A stretch of DNA of 52,363 bases from Vibrio sp. 10N.286.49.B1 (GCF_002873335.1 NZ_MCUW01000055.1:1-52363), one strand, 5' to 3'. Shown: positions 36,541-46,239, counted from the stretch's first letter. Made by a program: numbers and translations. The notes: generated from the letters alone by a model not told the origin.

Positions 36541-36580
36541 CTATTGGGATCATTTGTGATCTAGCATCCAATCCCAATAG
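36541..36580. promoter_or_regulatory. Inverted repeat and -10-like box upstream of rpoZ
   Basis: CTATTGGGAT (36541-36550) and ATCCCAATAG (36571-36580) form a 10-bp inverted repeat with a 20-nt loop, followed by TATACT at 36585-36590, about 40 bp before the rpoZ start. It may be an operator or a terminator for gmk placed against the rpoZ promoter; no good -35 is seen. Confidence 0.45.
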
Positions 36581-36629
36581 GCTGTATACTTTCTCGTCAT
36601 CTAAAATTTAGTTAATTATTGGAGTTCTT

Positions 36630-36902
36630 ATGGCACGCGTAACTGTTCAAGACGCTGTTGAAAAAGTTGGTAACCGCTTCGACCTAGTTCTTATTTCGTC
36701 TCGCCGCGCACGTCAAATGCAAATCGGTGGTAAAGACGCATTAGTGCCAGAAGAAAATGATAAGCCAACGGTTATCGCACTACGCGAAATCGAAGAAGGC
36801 TTGATCACTAAAGATGTACTTGATGCACGTGAGCGTCAAGAACAGCAAGAGCAAGAAGCCGCTGAACTAGCCGCGGTTAGCAGCATCGCTCACAACCGTT
36901 AA
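36630..36902 (+). CDS. rpoZ: RNA polymerase omega subunit
   Basis: 90 residues. [30 protein letters not shown] and [10 protein letters not shown] are hallmarks of omega, which aids beta-prime folding and forms one ppGpp site on RNA polymerase. SD TTGGAG lies 6 nt upstream. It precedes spoT by 46 bp, the usual pairing. Confidence 0.98.
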   Translation: MARVTVQDAVEKVGNRFDLVLISSRRARQMQIGGKDALVPEENDKPTVIALREIEEGLITKDVLDARERQEQQEQEAAELAAVSSIAHNR

Positions 36903-36948
36903 TTCGGACCGAGTTTACTCGTGTTCCATCGACTTTCGGGCCTACAAT

Positions 36949-39066
36949 TTGTACCTATTCGATAGCCTTAAAGACGTTGCCCAAGAATATCTAACAGAGC
37001 CTCACCTTGAGGCTCTGCGTCAATCTTATGTGGTAGCAAGAGATGCCCATGAAGGGCAGACCCGCTCAAGCGGAGAACCTTACATCATTCACCCTGTCGC
37101 GGTTGCTCGGATCCTCGCTGAAATGCGTTTGGATATTGAGACACTACAAGCAGCGTTATTGCATGATGTAATTGAAGACACTGAAGTCACCAAAGAAGAG
37201 CTAGAAGAACAATTCGGTACCACTGTTGCCGAACTCGTCGATGGCGTATCCAAACTCGACAAGCTTAAATTCCGCGATCGTAAAGAAGCCCAAGCTGAGA
37301 ACTTCCGTAAGATGGTTCTGGCAATGGTTCAAGACATCCGCGTGATTCTAATTAAGCTGAGTGACCGCACCCACAATATGCGTACGTTAGGCGCCCTGCG
37401 TCCTGACAAACGACGTCGTATTGCTCGCGAAACCCTCGAAATCTATGCCCCACTCGCCCACCGCCTTGGTATTCATAACATCAAGACCGAGCTTGAAGAA
37501 CTTGGCTTTGAAGCCCTGTACCCGAACAGGTACCGTGTTCTGAAAGAAGTGGTGAAATCAGCGCGTGGCAATCGTAAAGAGATGATCCAGCGTATCCACA
37601 GCGAGATCGAAGGCCGCCTAGAAGAGGTAGGGTTAACGGTTCGCGTGTTGGGTCGTGAAAAGAACCTGTTCTCCATCTATAACAAGATGAAAACCAAAGA
37701 GCAGCGCTTCCACACCATTATGGACATCTATGCATTTCGAGTGATTGTCGATACCGCGGATACCTGTTATCGCGTGCTTGGCCAGGTCCACAGCTTGTAT
37801 AAGCCACGTCCTGCTCGCATGAAAGATTACATTGCCGTACCAAAAGCCAATGGCTATCAATCCTTGCATACCTCTATGGTTGGCCCTCACGGGGTACCAG
37901 TTGAAGTACAGATTCGTACTGAAGACATGAACCAGATGGCAGACAAGGGTGTGGCTGCGCATTGGGCTTATAAAGGCAATGGCGATCGCTCCGGCACGAC
38001 AGCGCAGGTGAAAGCCCAGCGCTGGATGCAAAGCCTGCTTGAGCTTCAGCAAAGTGCGGGCAACTCCTTTGAATTTATTGAAAACGTAAAATCTGATCTG
38101 TTCCCTGATGAGATCTACGTCTTCACGCCTAAGGGCCGAATTGTCGAACTGCCTCTTGGGGCAACCGCGGTCGATTTTGCCTATGCGGTGCATACCGATG
38201 TGGGCAACACTTGTGTCGGTGCACGTGTTGATCGTCAACCATACCCTCTCAGCAAGGCGCTGAAAAATGGGCAAACGGTTGAGATTATCAGCGCACCGGG
38301 CGCACGCCCAAATGCCGCTTGGCTTAACTACGTGGTGACATCACGCGCTCGCACAAAGATCCGTCAGGTTCTTAAAACCATGCGTCGTGAAGAATCCGTC
38401 GTACTTGGTCGTCGCCTGCTTAATCATGCATTAGGTCGCCATTCTATCGATACTATCTACCCAGAAAATATCGATGAAGTACTCAAAGATCTGAAACTTG
38501 AAAGCACCGATGATTTACTTGCCGCGATTGGCTTAGGCGAACTGATGAGCATTATCATCGCTCGACGTTTGCTTGGTGATACCGATGAGTTGACGCAGAC
38601 CAGTTCTGTACCATCGTCTGGTAAACGCCTGCCTATCCGTGGCGCGGAAGGTATATTGCTGACCTTTGCTAATTGCTGCCATCCGATCCCTGACGACAGC
38701 ATCATTGCCCATGTTTCACCGGGTCGTGGGCTTGTTGTACACAGAGAAACCTGTCCAAACGTACGCGGCCATCAAAAAGAGCCGGATAAGTACATGGCGG
38801 TGGAATGGAGCGATGGCTACGAGCAAGAGTTTACCGCAGAGCTGCAGGTTGATTTGCATAATCACCAAGGCGCGCTAGCTGAACTGACCAACGTCATTGC
38901 AAAAACAGGGTCGAATATCCACGGTATTTCAACCGAGGAAAGAGATGGCCGTTTGTATACCGTGACGGTATTACTGACGACACAAGACCGTGTGCACTTG
39001 GCGGGTATCATGAAGCGTATACGCGTGATGCCGCATGCCTTACGAGTCAGACGACGTAAAAACTAG
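36949..39066 (+). CDS. spoT: Bifunctional (p)ppGpp synthetase/hydrolase
   Basis: 705 residues, matching E. coli SpoT (702). It starts at TTG 36949, aligning with the E. coli N terminus (MYLFxSL). Domains: HD hydrolase (HPVAVARIL, LLHDVIEDT; residues about 45-150), synthetase (DIYAFRVIVDT, KPRPARMKDYIAVPKANGYQSLHTS), TGS (YVFTPKGRIVELP), zinc-finger/RIS region with NCCHPIPDD and a C-terminal ACT domain. Whether the synthetase is strong or weak is not judged. TTG initiation with a poor SD suggests low translation. Confidence 0.98.
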   Translation: MYLFDSLKDVAQEYLTEPHLEALRQSYVVARDAHEGQTRSSGEPYIIHPVAVARILAEMRLDIETLQAALLHDVIEDTEVTKEELEEQFGTTVAELVDGVSKLDKLKFRDRKEAQAENFRKMVLAMVQDIRVILIKLSDRTHNMRTLGALRPDKRRRIARETLEIYAPLAHRLGIHNIKTELEELGFEALYPNRYRVLKEVVKSARGNRKEMIQRIHSEIEGRLEEVGLTVRVLGREKNLFSIYNKMKTKEQRFHTIMDIYAFRVIVDTADTCYRVLGQVHSLYKPRPARMKDYIAVPKANGYQSLHTSMVGPHGVPVEVQIRTEDMNQMADKGVAAHWAYKGNGDRSGTTAQVKAQRWMQSLLELQQSAGNSFEFIENVKSDLFPDEIYVFTPKGRIVELPLGATAVDFAYAVHTDVGNTCVGARVDRQPYPLSKALKNGQTVEIISAPGARPNAAWLNYVVTSRARTKIRQVLKTMRREESVVLGRRLLNHALGRHSIDTIYPENIDEVLKDLKLESTDDLLAAIGLGELMSIIIARRLLGDTDELTQTSSVPSSGKRLPIRGAEGILLTFANCCHPIPDDSIIAHVSPGRGLVVHRETCPNVRGHQKEPDKYMAVEWSDGYEQEFTAELQVDLHNHQGALAELTNVIAKTGSNIHGISTEERDGRLYTVTVLLTTQDRVHLAGIMKRIRVMPHALRVRRRKN

Positions 39067-39085
39067 TTTTCAATGTGTTAACTTC

Positions 39086-39120
39086 AACGGGTTCGATAGT
39101 CATATCGAGCCCGTTTTATT
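39086..39120 (+). terminator. Terminator between spoT and trmH
   Basis: An 11-bp stem with one G-T pair (39088-39098 with 39103-39113), loop GTCA, extended by two A-T pairs and followed by TTTTATTT. It begins about 20 nt after the spoT stop and ends 12 nt before the trmH start, so it should reduce read-through to trmH-recG. Confidence 0.85.
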
Positions 39121-39131
39121 TGGACCTAATC

Positions 39132-39818
39132 ATGAATCTCGAACGCTATAACCGAATCCAAGATGTACTTCGTGCACGCCAACCTGATCTCACGTTGCTG
39201 CTAGAGGAAGTCCATAAGCCCAACAACGTCTCAGCCGTTATTCGCACCGCCGATGCGGCTGGCGTCCACAAGGTGCACGCCGTTTGGCCTAATAAACAAA
39301 TGCGCACGCTCAGCCATACCTCTGCTGGCGCACGTAATTGGGTTGAAGTGGAAACTCACGATTCAATCTCAAGTGCTATTGGTGAGCTTAAACAGCAAGG
39401 TATGCAGGTTCTTGCTACTAACCTCTCTGACAAAGCCGTCGACTTTCGCGAGATTGACTACACCAAACCGACCGCGATTATTTTAGGCGGAGAAAAAGAC
39501 GGGATTTCGAGCAGTGCGCTGAACGGCGCGGACCAAGATATTATCATCCCGATGGTCGGCATGGTTCAGTCTCTTAATGTTTCTGTTGCCAGTGCGCTAA
39601 TCTTGTTTGAAGCACAGCGTCAGCGCCAATTAGCTGGCATGTACAATCGCGATGTCAGTGCGTTATCACTCGAAACCATACATCGTACGCTTTTTGAACG
39701 TGGCCACCCCGTTCTGGCGAAAGTCGCTAAGAAAAAACGCCTCCCTTATCCTCCATTGGATGACCAAGGGCAGATTATCGCCGATGAAGATTGGTGGAAG
39801 GAAATGCAACAGAAATAG
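39132..39818 (+). CDS. trmH: tRNA (guanosine-18-2'-O)-methyltransferase
   Basis: 228 residues from ATG 39132 (E. coli TrmH is 229); an upstream in-frame extension begins in the spoT terminator and is rejected. SPOUT-fold enzyme methylating G18 of tRNA. The three motifs are NNVSAVIRTADAAGV, ILGGEKDGIS and IPMVGMVQSLNVSVASALILFE (knot with SAM site). Position between spoT and recG is conserved. An 8-bp tandem repeat begins 2 nt after its stop. Confidence 0.97.
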   Translation: MNLERYNRIQDVLRARQPDLTLLLEEVHKPNNVSAVIRTADAAGVHKVHAVWPNKQMRTLSHTSAGARNWVEVETHDSISSAIGELKQQGMQVLATNLSDKAVDFREIDYTKPTAIILGGEKDGISSSALNGADQDIIIPMVGMVQSLNVSVASALILFEAQRQRQLAGMYNRDVSALSLETIHRTLFERGHPVLAKVAKKKRLPYPPLDDQGQIIADEDWWKEMQQK

Positions 39819-39820
39819 GC

Positions 39821-39852
39821 ATGGTTCTATGGTTCTATGGTTCTATGGTTCT
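39821..39852. repeat. 8-bp tandem repeat after trmH
   Basis: Four perfect copies of ATGGTTCT begin two bases after the trmH stop. The same octamer is found after the dehydrogenase gene (47964-48003), and its variant GTGGTTCT at the left end of the window. Confidence 0.95.
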
Positions 39853-40101
39853 AGCCAACACTATCCATGGCCTATAGCAACCTTCAAAAACCACCTTCTC
39901 GGATCTAGTGACCTTAAACATCCAAGGAGGTGCAGCCACGATGAAAACATTTCTATCCATAAGGCCCTTTCATCCAAAGGCCCATTTTACCCGAAGAACC
40001 ATTTTATCCACAGGACCATAGGACCGCTCTTATTCCCTCCTGTACAAAAAGACAGTAAAATGCTTGAATATCTTTATCTCTTTCTGTGATGGTTCGTCGA
40101 C
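39853..40101. other. trmH-recG intergenic stretch
   Basis: About 250 bp without a gene. Includes a C/T-rich low-complexity part and AGGACCATAGGACCGCTCTT near 40014-40033, a member of the dispersed family. No confident promoter for recG is identified. Confidence 0.5.
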
Positions 40102-42180
40102 ATGGCTCAGCTATTATCTGCAATTTCTCTTACTTCTCTTACTGGCGTTGGCGCTAAAGTCGCAGAAAAGCTGGCCAAGGTTGGGCTTCATACGGTTCAG
40201 GATTTACTGTTTCATCTTCCACATCGCTATGAAGACAGAACACGTATCTATCCCATCGTAAAACTGCATGCTGGGTTATGGGGCTCCGTGCAGGGAAAAA
40301 TAATGAGCAGCGATGTCAATTTTGGCCGAAAGAAGATGCTCTCGGTTAAGATCAGCGATGGTAATGGAACCGTGACCTTGCGTTTCTTTAACTTCACCGC
40401 TGCCATGAAGAATAACTTTGCCGACGGCAAGATGATCGTGGCTTATGGTGAAGTAAAACGAGGCCACCTCGGCCTTGAGATCATCCACCCTGATTACAAG
40501 TTTCAAACTGAGGGGCGCAGACCCGCGCTTGAGCAAACCCTCACCCCGGTTTACCCCACCACGGATGGCTTACGACAACTGACCTTGCGTAACCTCACTG
40601 ACCAAGCACTTGAGTTAATGGACAAAACTGCCGTTGATGAGCTGCTACCTAGTGGTTTATATAACCATCAAATCACCCTAACAGAAGCACTACACACCAT
40701 ACACCGGCCGCCTCCTAGTATTAATATTGATGACTTTGACGAAGGAAAGCACCCAGCTCAACAGCGCCTGATTATTGAAGAATTGATGGCACAAAACTTG
40801 TCGATGCTAGCGGTACGTAGCCAAGGGCAACAAGACAAAGCCATCGCCCTGCCTGAGCAAGGTAACTACAAGCAACAATTACTAAATCAACTGCCGTTTA
40901 CCCCGACTCATGCCCAGAATCGAGTGGTGGATGAAATTGAGCGCGACTTACTAAAAACCGCGCCAATGATGCGCTTGGTGCAAGGTGATGTCGGCTCAGG
41001 AAAAACACTGGTGGCTGCACTTGCCGCGCTGCGAGCCATCGAACATGGCCATCAGGTTGCCATGATGGCCCCCACCGAATTGCTCGCAGAGCAGCATGCC
41101 ATCAATTTCGCCAATTGGTTTGAGAGCATGGGCATTTCAGTGGGTTGGCTTTCTGGCAAACAAAAAGGCAAAGCCAAAGAAAGCGAATTAGCACGCATCG
41201 CCAACGGTGAGGCTCAGATGGTCGTGGGGACACATGCGCTCTTTCAAGAATCGGTTGAATTTAACAACCTAGCCCTAGTCATTATTGATGAACAGCATCG
41301 TTTTGGTGTTCATCAACGCTTAGAGCTAAGAGAGAAAGGGGCGAAACAAGGCTTCTATCCCCACCAACTCATTATGACAGCGACGCCAATCCCAAGAACG
41401 TTGGCGATGACGGCATACGCCGATTTAGAAACCTCGGTCATTGATGAACTGCCACCTGGCCGAACACCAATACAAACGGTTGCACTGCCCGACACCAAGC
41501 GCGATGCCATCATTGAGCGTGTCAAAAATGCCTGTTTAAATGAAGGCAAACAAGCCTATTGGGTATGTACATTGATTGATGAATCCGAGGTATTGGAGGC
41601 ACAAGCCGCAGCGGATACCGCTGAAGAGCTGCAACGGCAGTTGCCTGAGATTAAGGTAGGTTTAGTGCACGGTCGAATGAAGCCAGCCGAGAAGCAGGCG
41701 GTGATGAAGCAATTCAAAGACAATGAGCTGCATTTACTCGTTGCCACCACCGTTATTGAGGTGGGGGTGGATGTACCGAATTCCAGCTTAATGATCATCG
41801 AAAACCCAGAACGCCTTGGGCTAGCGCAGCTGCACCAGCTTCGCGGCCGTGTGGGACGAGGAACCGTCGCAAGCCACTGCGTATTGCTGTATCACTCACC
41901 ACTATCAAAAACCGCTCAGAAGCGCTTAGGCGTGCTTAGAGAAAGTAACGATGGGTTTGTGATAGCACAGCGAGACTTGGAGATCCGTGGCCCTGGTGAA
42001 CTGCTAGGCACCAAGCAAACTGGACTGGCGGATTTTAAGATTGCCGATTTGATTCGAGACCAACGCTTAGTACCTGAAGTACAGCGACTCGCCCGCCATG
42101 TGCATGAGCAATACCCTGTCAATGCGAAGAAAATAATCGACCGATGGTTAGGCGATCGAGAGTTTTACGCGAAGGCGTAA
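40102..42180 (+). CDS. recG: ATP-dependent DNA helicase RecG
   Basis: 692 residues (E. coli 693). Branch-migration helicase acting on stalled forks and Holliday junctions. It has the N-terminal helical and OB wedge domain (LLFHLPHRYEDRT; VQGKI), Walker A VQGDVGSGKTLVA, the DEAD-box-like IIDEQHRFGVHQR, MTATPIPRTLAMT, and motif VI LHQLRGRVGRG, then GPGELLGTKQTG. Follows trmH as in E. coli but with a 283-bp repeat-rich gap. Confidence 0.98.
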   Translation: MAQLLSAISLTSLTGVGAKVAEKLAKVGLHTVQDLLFHLPHRYEDRTRIYPIVKLHAGLWGSVQGKIMSSDVNFGRKKMLSVKISDGNGTVTLRFFNFTAAMKNNFADGKMIVAYGEVKRGHLGLEIIHPDYKFQTEGRRPALEQTLTPVYPTTDGLRQLTLRNLTDQALELMDKTAVDELLPSGLYNHQITLTEALHTIHRPPPSINIDDFDEGKHPAQQRLIIEELMAQNLSMLAVRSQGQQDKAIALPEQGNYKQQLLNQLPFTPTHAQNRVVDEIERDLLKTAPMMRLVQGDVGSGKTLVAALAALRAIEHGHQVAMMAPTELLAEQHAINFANWFESMGISVGWLSGKQKGKAKESELARIANGEAQMVVGTHALFQESVEFNNLALVIIDEQHRFGVHQRLELREKGAKQGFYPHQLIMTATPIPRTLAMTAYADLETSVIDELPPGRTPIQTVALPDTKRDAIIERVKNACLNEGKQAYWVCTLIDESEVLEAQAAADTAEELQRQLPEIKVGLVHGRMKPAEKQAVMKQFKDNELHLLVATTVIEVGVDVPNSSLMIIENPERLGLAQLHQLRGRVGRGTVASHCVLLYHSPLSKTAQKRLGVLRESNDGFVIAQRDLEIRGPGELLGTKQTGLADFKIADLIRDQRLVPEVQRLARHVHEQYPVNAKKIIDRWLGDREFYAKA

Positions 42181-42189
42181 ACAAGATTT

Positions 42190-42221
42190 AGAGACACGGG
42201 AAGCGTCTCTATTTTCTCTTT
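42190..42221 (+). terminator. Terminator of recG
   Basis: A 6-bp stem AGAGAC/GTCTCT (42190-42195 with 42205-42210) with a 9-nt loop and a following ATTTTCTCTTTT tract, starting 9 nt after the recG stop. Confidence 0.6.
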
Positions 42222-42291
42222 TCCTCGCTGCGACTTGTTCCTCCGGCATTTCGCTACTGCGTTATCCTACCGCTTCCATTATCCACCATTT

Positions 42292-42318
42292 CCGTCATTC
42301 CCTGCGAAAGCAGGGAAC
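42292..42318. repeat. Single REP-like palindrome between recG and envZ
   Basis: CCGTCATTCCCTGC, GAAA tetraloop, GCAGGGAA: an 8-bp stem with the same CGTCATTCC start as the head palindromes of the array after hldD. A related form TCATTCCTGC..GCAGGGACC is at 52073-52094. Confidence 0.75.
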
Positions 42319-42335
42319 TTATTGAAGTGTGAGTC

Positions 42336-43658
42336 TTACCTTAAGCTGTTCTTACCGACAACAGGAAAACTGACTTGAGCCATGAGTCCGCCCTGGCTGC
42401 GGTTTGAAATACTGACCGTGCCATAATGTTGACCGATAATACGTTTAACAATCGCTAAACCAAGCCCGGTGCCTTCACTTCCTCTCGCCGTGTCACCACG
42501 AGTAAACGGTTCAAAAAGGCGACCAATTTGGTCAGCTTCAATACCAGGGCCATTATCCTCAATGCACACCCATGCCAATTTTTTATCCGCCGTCATGCCA
42601 GTACTGACCTTAACCCAGCCGTTACCATAACGAATCGAGTTCACCACCAAATTGGTAATAGCACGCTTAATCGCGATCGGGCTGCCGTTAATATCTTTGA
42701 TCGCTTCCATCGGCTCAAAATCGATCTGTATTTCATAGCCGCCTTCTGAAGAGACAATATCCGATGAGATATCGTTTAGGCTCAATGCCTCAAAGGTTTG
42801 CGTATCGACTGGCTTCAGGTAATCCATAAACTGGCCGATGATTTCGTTACATTCTTCGGTATCACTGATGATGCCTTCGGCAAGGTAACTGTCTTGCGGT
42901 GACATCATCTCTGTTGCGAGACGAATTCGAGTCAAGGGAGTACGAATATCGTGACTGATCCCAGCCATCAACAAGGTTCTGTCTTCCTCAAGCTCTTGAA
43001 TGCCTTTCGCCATTTGGTTAAATGCTCTCGTTACTGAGCGGATCTCCGAGGCCCCTTTTTCGGGAAGTGGTGGTGGAATTTCCCCTTTACCCACCAGCTT
43101 AGCGGCATGTTCTAACGCCATCAGCGGACGATTTTGCAAACGAATAAATAGCCACCCTCCCATCACAACAAGGAACGCCATAATCAAACTGTTTCTAAAC
43201 AGCGGCGCAAAGTCTTCTTCTTGTAATTCGGACAACGGGATACGGATGAGGGAGTTAGGCAGCGCGTCAATCTGCATCCAGAGGATATAACTCTCCGCTC
43301 CGAGAATAAGACGAACCTCAGTCGGTGAGTCTAGCTCATCGCTCATTTCTTCACTCATCAAATCAATGGGCATCGCATGATGAAATTCACTGGCCATCGC
43401 ACTGTCTTTGGCGTGAATGGTCACGCCCAGTTGCTTGAGAACGCGTCGCCTCAATGGCGCATCCATCTCAATTTTTTCATCAATCGCTTTATGGTCTTCC
43501 AAGATAAACGTCAGCTCATGCGCAAGGATCTTATTGAACTGTTGTAAGCTTGGGACCAAGGCATAATTGTAGACGGCATAGTAAGAGAAGACTTGGCTCG
43601 CAATCAGCAAGGTAAAAAACAACAAGATGGATTGCGTGAATGAGCTGCGAAATCGCAT
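42336..43658 (-). CDS. envZ: Osmosensor histidine kinase EnvZ
   Basis: 440 residues. Two membrane helices (about residues 12-33 and 154-172) flank a periplasmic domain, then HAMP, the dimerisation/phospho-acceptor site [19 protein letters not shown], the N box with [10 protein letters not shown], the D/G1 motif EDNGPGIE, and the G2 box [12 protein letters not shown]. Phosphorylates OmpR in response to osmolarity. It follows ompR by 91 bp with a terminator-like hairpin in between, unlike the overlapping E. coli pair. Confidence 0.96.
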   Translation of the reverse strand: MRFRSSFTQSILLFFTLLIASQVFSYYAVYNYALVPSLQQFNKILAHELTFILEDHKAIDEKIEMDAPLRRRVLKQLGVTIHAKDSAMASEFHHAMPIDLMSEEMSDELDSPTEVRLILGAESYILWMQIDALPNSLIRIPLSELQEEDFAPLFRNSLIMAFLVVMGGWLFIRLQNRPLMALEHAAKLVGKGEIPPPLPEKGASEIRSVTRAFNQMAKGIQELEEDRTLLMAGISHDIRTPLTRIRLATEMMSPQDSYLAEGIISDTEECNEIIGQFMDYLKPVDTQTFEALSLNDISSDIVSSEGGYEIQIDFEPMEAIKDINGSPIAIKRAITNLVVNSIRYGNGWVKVSTGMTADKKLAWVCIEDNGPGIEADQIGRLFEPFTRGDTARGSEGTGLGLAIVKRIIGQHYGTVSISNRSQGGLMAQVSFPVVGKNSLR

Positions 43659-43707
43659 AGGACAACCTTTGAGGACAATGAAATGAAAAGTGGTGGCTCA
43701 TAATAAA

Positions 43708-43740
43708 CAAAAGGCCCTGAAATCATCCAGAGCCTTTTTG
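43708..43740 (-). terminator. ompR-envZ intercistronic hairpin
   Basis: On the minus strand AAAGGCTCTG pairs with CAGGGCCTTT (one G-U) around an 8-nt loop, followed by TGTTTATTA. It lies 13 nt after the ompR stop and 50 nt before the envZ start. Partial termination would keep EnvZ low relative to OmpR. Confidence 0.7.
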
Positions 43741-43749
43741 GTTTTCTTG

Positions 43750-44469
43750 TTATGCTTCTTTGCCATCAGGCACAAAGACATAACCCAAACCCCAGACGGT
43801 TTGAATATACCGAGGCTTGCTTGGATCAATCTCGAGCATGCGACGTAAACGAGAGATCTGTACATCAATGGAACGCTCCATTGCTGAATACTCACGTCCG
43901 CGTGCCATGTTCATTAATTTATCACGTGACATTGGCTCACGAGCATTGGTAACAAGGGCTTTCAGCACAGCAAACTCACCCGATGTTAATGGCATTGCCT
44001 CTTCACCACGGAACATTTCTCTGGTGCCTAGGTTCAAACGGAATTCACCGAATTCGACCAATGATTCTTCTTGGCTTGGCGCGCCAGGTGCCTCGATCGT
44101 TTGACGACGAAGTACCGCTTTAATGCGAGCTAGTAATTCACGCGGGTTAAATGGCTTCGGGAGATAGTCGTCAGCGCCGACTTCAAGTCCAACGATACGA
44201 TCAACTTCATCGCCTTTTGCCGTCAGCATCAAGATAGGCAATGTGTTATTAGCATTGCGTAAACGACGACAAATCGACAAACCATCTTCACCTGGTAGCA
44301 TTAAATCCAATACCATTAGGTGAAAGTTTTCTCTGGTTAACAGTCGGTCCATTTGCTCACTGTTAGCAACACTGCGTACTTGGAATCCTTGCTCTGATAA
44401 GTAACGCTCCAGCAATGCACGCAAACGCGCATCGTCATCAACAACTAAAATCTTGTGATTTTCTTGCAT
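43750..44469 (-). CDS. ompR: Osmolarity response regulator OmpR
   Basis: 239 residues from ATG 44469, identical in length to E. coli OmpR and starting MQENHKILVVDDDARLRALLERYL. Receiver domain with the acidic DDD pocket, phospho-acceptor Asp in LMVLDLMLPGEDG and the Lys of PKPFNPREL; C-terminal winged helix with LNLGTREMF, GREYSAMERSIDVQISRLRR and TVWGLGYVF. Regulates porin and other genes. An upstream GTG-led extension (to 44484) is rejected. Confidence 0.98.
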   Translation of the reverse strand: MQENHKILVVDDDARLRALLERYLSEQGFQVRSVANSEQMDRLLTRENFHLMVLDLMLPGEDGLSICRRLRNANNTLPILMLTAKGDEVDRIVGLEVGADDYLPKPFNPRELLARIKAVLRRQTIEAPGAPSQEESLVEFGEFRLNLGTREMFRGEEAMPLTSGEFAVLKALVTNAREPMSRDKLMNMARGREYSAMERSIDVQISRLRRMLEIDPSKPRYIQTVWGLGYVFVPDGKEA

Positions 44470-44825
44470 ATTCGATTCCACCACTAAAAAAGCTATCTAC
44501 ATACTCACATCAAATGAGAACGATATAAGTATAAGAGGTAAATGTAACATTTCGTGGGCAAAATTTGCGCACAGAATTGTTAGCGTTTATGAATTAAGGG
44601 CCATGATTGTTACGCTGGTCACAAAGCCCGTCACTCTCATGTTGTTTTTTTTGTGTTATGACCTTTGGGTAGTACGAAACGAATTTAACAATGTCGTCAA
44701 ATTCGTTTCTCTCACTAACCGTTTGTAACACTTTGACATCCGCTTTTGTGACGCTAAAAATTTCATAGCAACATTCCCTCGGTAAACTATACGGTATTAA
44801 CAATACCAACGAAGGGGACGAGGAC
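44470..44825. other. Divergent region between ompR and an HTH-regulator gene
   Basis: No gene is seen in these 356 bp. An operator-like palindrome lies at 44793-44807. The 99-codon minus-strand frame across 44594-44893 overlaps the regulator gene and has no SD, so it is not called. Confidence 0.5.
44793..44807. promoter_or_regulatory. Candidate operator of the HTH regulator
   Basis: GGTATT, AAC, AATACC: 6-bp inverted half-sites with a 3-bp spacer, 19 bp before the TTG start of the HTH gene. A site this close to the start suggests autoregulation. A half-site-like GGTAAAC is 12 bp further up. Confidence 0.4.
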
Positions 44826-45677
44826 TTGAGACAAGACACCGGTGAACAATTTAACAAACACAATTTTGCGCAGGCATTAAAGTATTGGCGCAACTATCAC
44901 GGGATGTCACAACTCGAGCTTGTAGAAGCACTGAGTTTATCTCATCGCGCGTTCCAGGGTATTAACCAGCCCATGCTCAGCAAGTGGGAGCACGGCAATG
45001 GGCAGCCATCATTAATGCGTCGTATCGGAGTCGCTGCACTGTTTAGTCAAAACTATCAGTATCAAGCCGACGAACAACGTATTATTCAAGGCGTCGACAA
45101 ATATGATGATTTTTTCACCGGACATGATTCCATCTACCCCTATCGTATTGATGCATTTAAGCACTATCGTTGGGAAGAGTTACCAAGTGACTATCAAGAG
45201 CAAATCACACAAGCTCACAACTTGTATCGTCACCTTGCGCTCCCGGCATTAATTGAGTGCTTGAGAATTGATGAGATCAGTGTTGCCTTAGCAATGCATA
45301 ATCAGACAATAGTCGGTCATGCCATTCTCGGTAAAAACAAATCCGGTCAAGAATGCTTATTGAGTTATCTCGCGATTGATAAGCCAAGCTACCAAGAAGT
45401 TCACCAATACATCTGTCAGCTGTTCAAAGGCAAAACAATATTAGTCAGCGCCTATTTACCGCTCGCAAAAACAATGCTTGAAGACATTTACGTGCCGATT
45501 AAATACCATCATGGTGATATCACGGTTTATGAATGCAACCTAGACACACTCAACAGCAACCCATTCTTTGAGCAGCTTTTTGCTGATGCTCGTACCGTGT
45601 CACTACTAAGCCACCATCAAAAGGTTCAACGAGATAAACGTACCGTTGTTCAGAATGATATTTCATACATAGCATAG
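44826..45677 (+). CDS. XRE-type HTH regulator with an uncharacterised C-terminal domain
   Basis: 283 residues from TTG 44826 with AAGGGG about 9 nt upstream; no ATG precedes the HTH. Residues about 12-75 form an XRE helix-turn-helix (NFAQALKYWRNYHGMSQLEL, then MLSKWEHGNGQPS). The C-terminal 180 residues have an alternating pattern (SVALAMHNQTIVGHAILGKN, LLSYLAIDKPSYQEVHQYI, KTILVSAYLPLAKTMLE) that faintly recalls a GNAT acetyltransferase fold, but no acetyl-CoA loop is evident. It lies just upstream of greB. I do not recognise a named regulator; function is unknown. Confidence 0.7.
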   Translation: MRQDTGEQFNKHNFAQALKYWRNYHGMSQLELVEALSLSHRAFQGINQPMLSKWEHGNGQPSLMRRIGVAALFSQNYQYQADEQRIIQGVDKYDDFFTGHDSIYPYRIDAFKHYRWEELPSDYQEQITQAHNLYRHLALPALIECLRIDEISVALAMHNQTIVGHAILGKNKSGQECLLSYLAIDKPSYQEVHQYICQLFKGKTILVSAYLPLAKTMLEDIYVPIKYHHGDITVYECNLDTLNSNPFFEQLFADARTVSLLSHHQKVQRDKRTVVQNDISYIA

Positions 45678-45756
45678 ATTGAGGTTTTCCAGTTTCATGG
45701 CAATATAACCATAACCTTGAAATACAATCACTATCTTGTGTTGAACATTGCTGAAA

Positions 45757-46239
45757 ATGAAAACCAAATTAATTACTCGAGAAGGCTACAACAAACTCAA
45801 AGCCGAACATGATTACTTATGGCATGAACGACGCCCGGAAGTGACGAAAATTGTCACATGGGCGGCGAGCTTAGGTGATCGCTCAGAAAATGCTGATTAC
45901 ACATTCAACAAACGACTCCTTCGACAAATTGACCGCCGCGTCCGTTTTCTAAGAAAGTACTTACCTGATGTCACTATTGTTGACTATTCAACACAACAAG
46001 AAGGCAAGGTCTTTTTTGGGGCATGGGTAGAGATTGAGAATGAGGCTGGCGAAAGTAAGACCTTTCGTATTGTTGGCCCGGAGGAAATCTATGGCGGAGC
46101 GAAAGGCTACATCTCGATCGACTCTCCGATGGCTCGCGCACTACTAAAAAAAGAAGTCGATGATGAGTTCATGGTGGAAACGCCGGAAGGGGCAAAAGAA
46201 TGGTTTGTGAATAAAATTACCTATCACGAGCCGAAGTGA
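45757..46239 (+). CDS. greB: Transcript cleavage factor GreB
   Basis: 160 residues from ATG (MKTKLITREGYNKL), aligned with the E. coli start; a TTG three codons upstream is less likely. GreB enters the RNA polymerase secondary channel and triggers cleavage of backtracked RNA. The coiled-coil tip LGDRSENADYTFNKR carries the catalytic acidic residues, and QQEGKVFFGAWVEIE and YISIDSPMARALLKKEVDDE form the C-terminal domain. Near ompR as in enterics, with the HTH gene inserted between. Confidence 0.97.
   Translation: MKTKLITREGYNKLKAEHDYLWHERRPEVTKIVTWAASLGDRSENADYTFNKRLLRQIDRRVRFLRKYLPDVTIVDYSTQQEGKVFFGAWVEIENEAGESKTFRIVGPEEIYGGAKGYISIDSPMARALLKKEVDDEFMVETPEGAKEWFVNKITYHEPK

Noticed and set aside
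40064..40261. Frame overlapping the recG start
   Set aside because: Out-of-frame shadow of recG, whose N terminus is clearly conserved from 40102.
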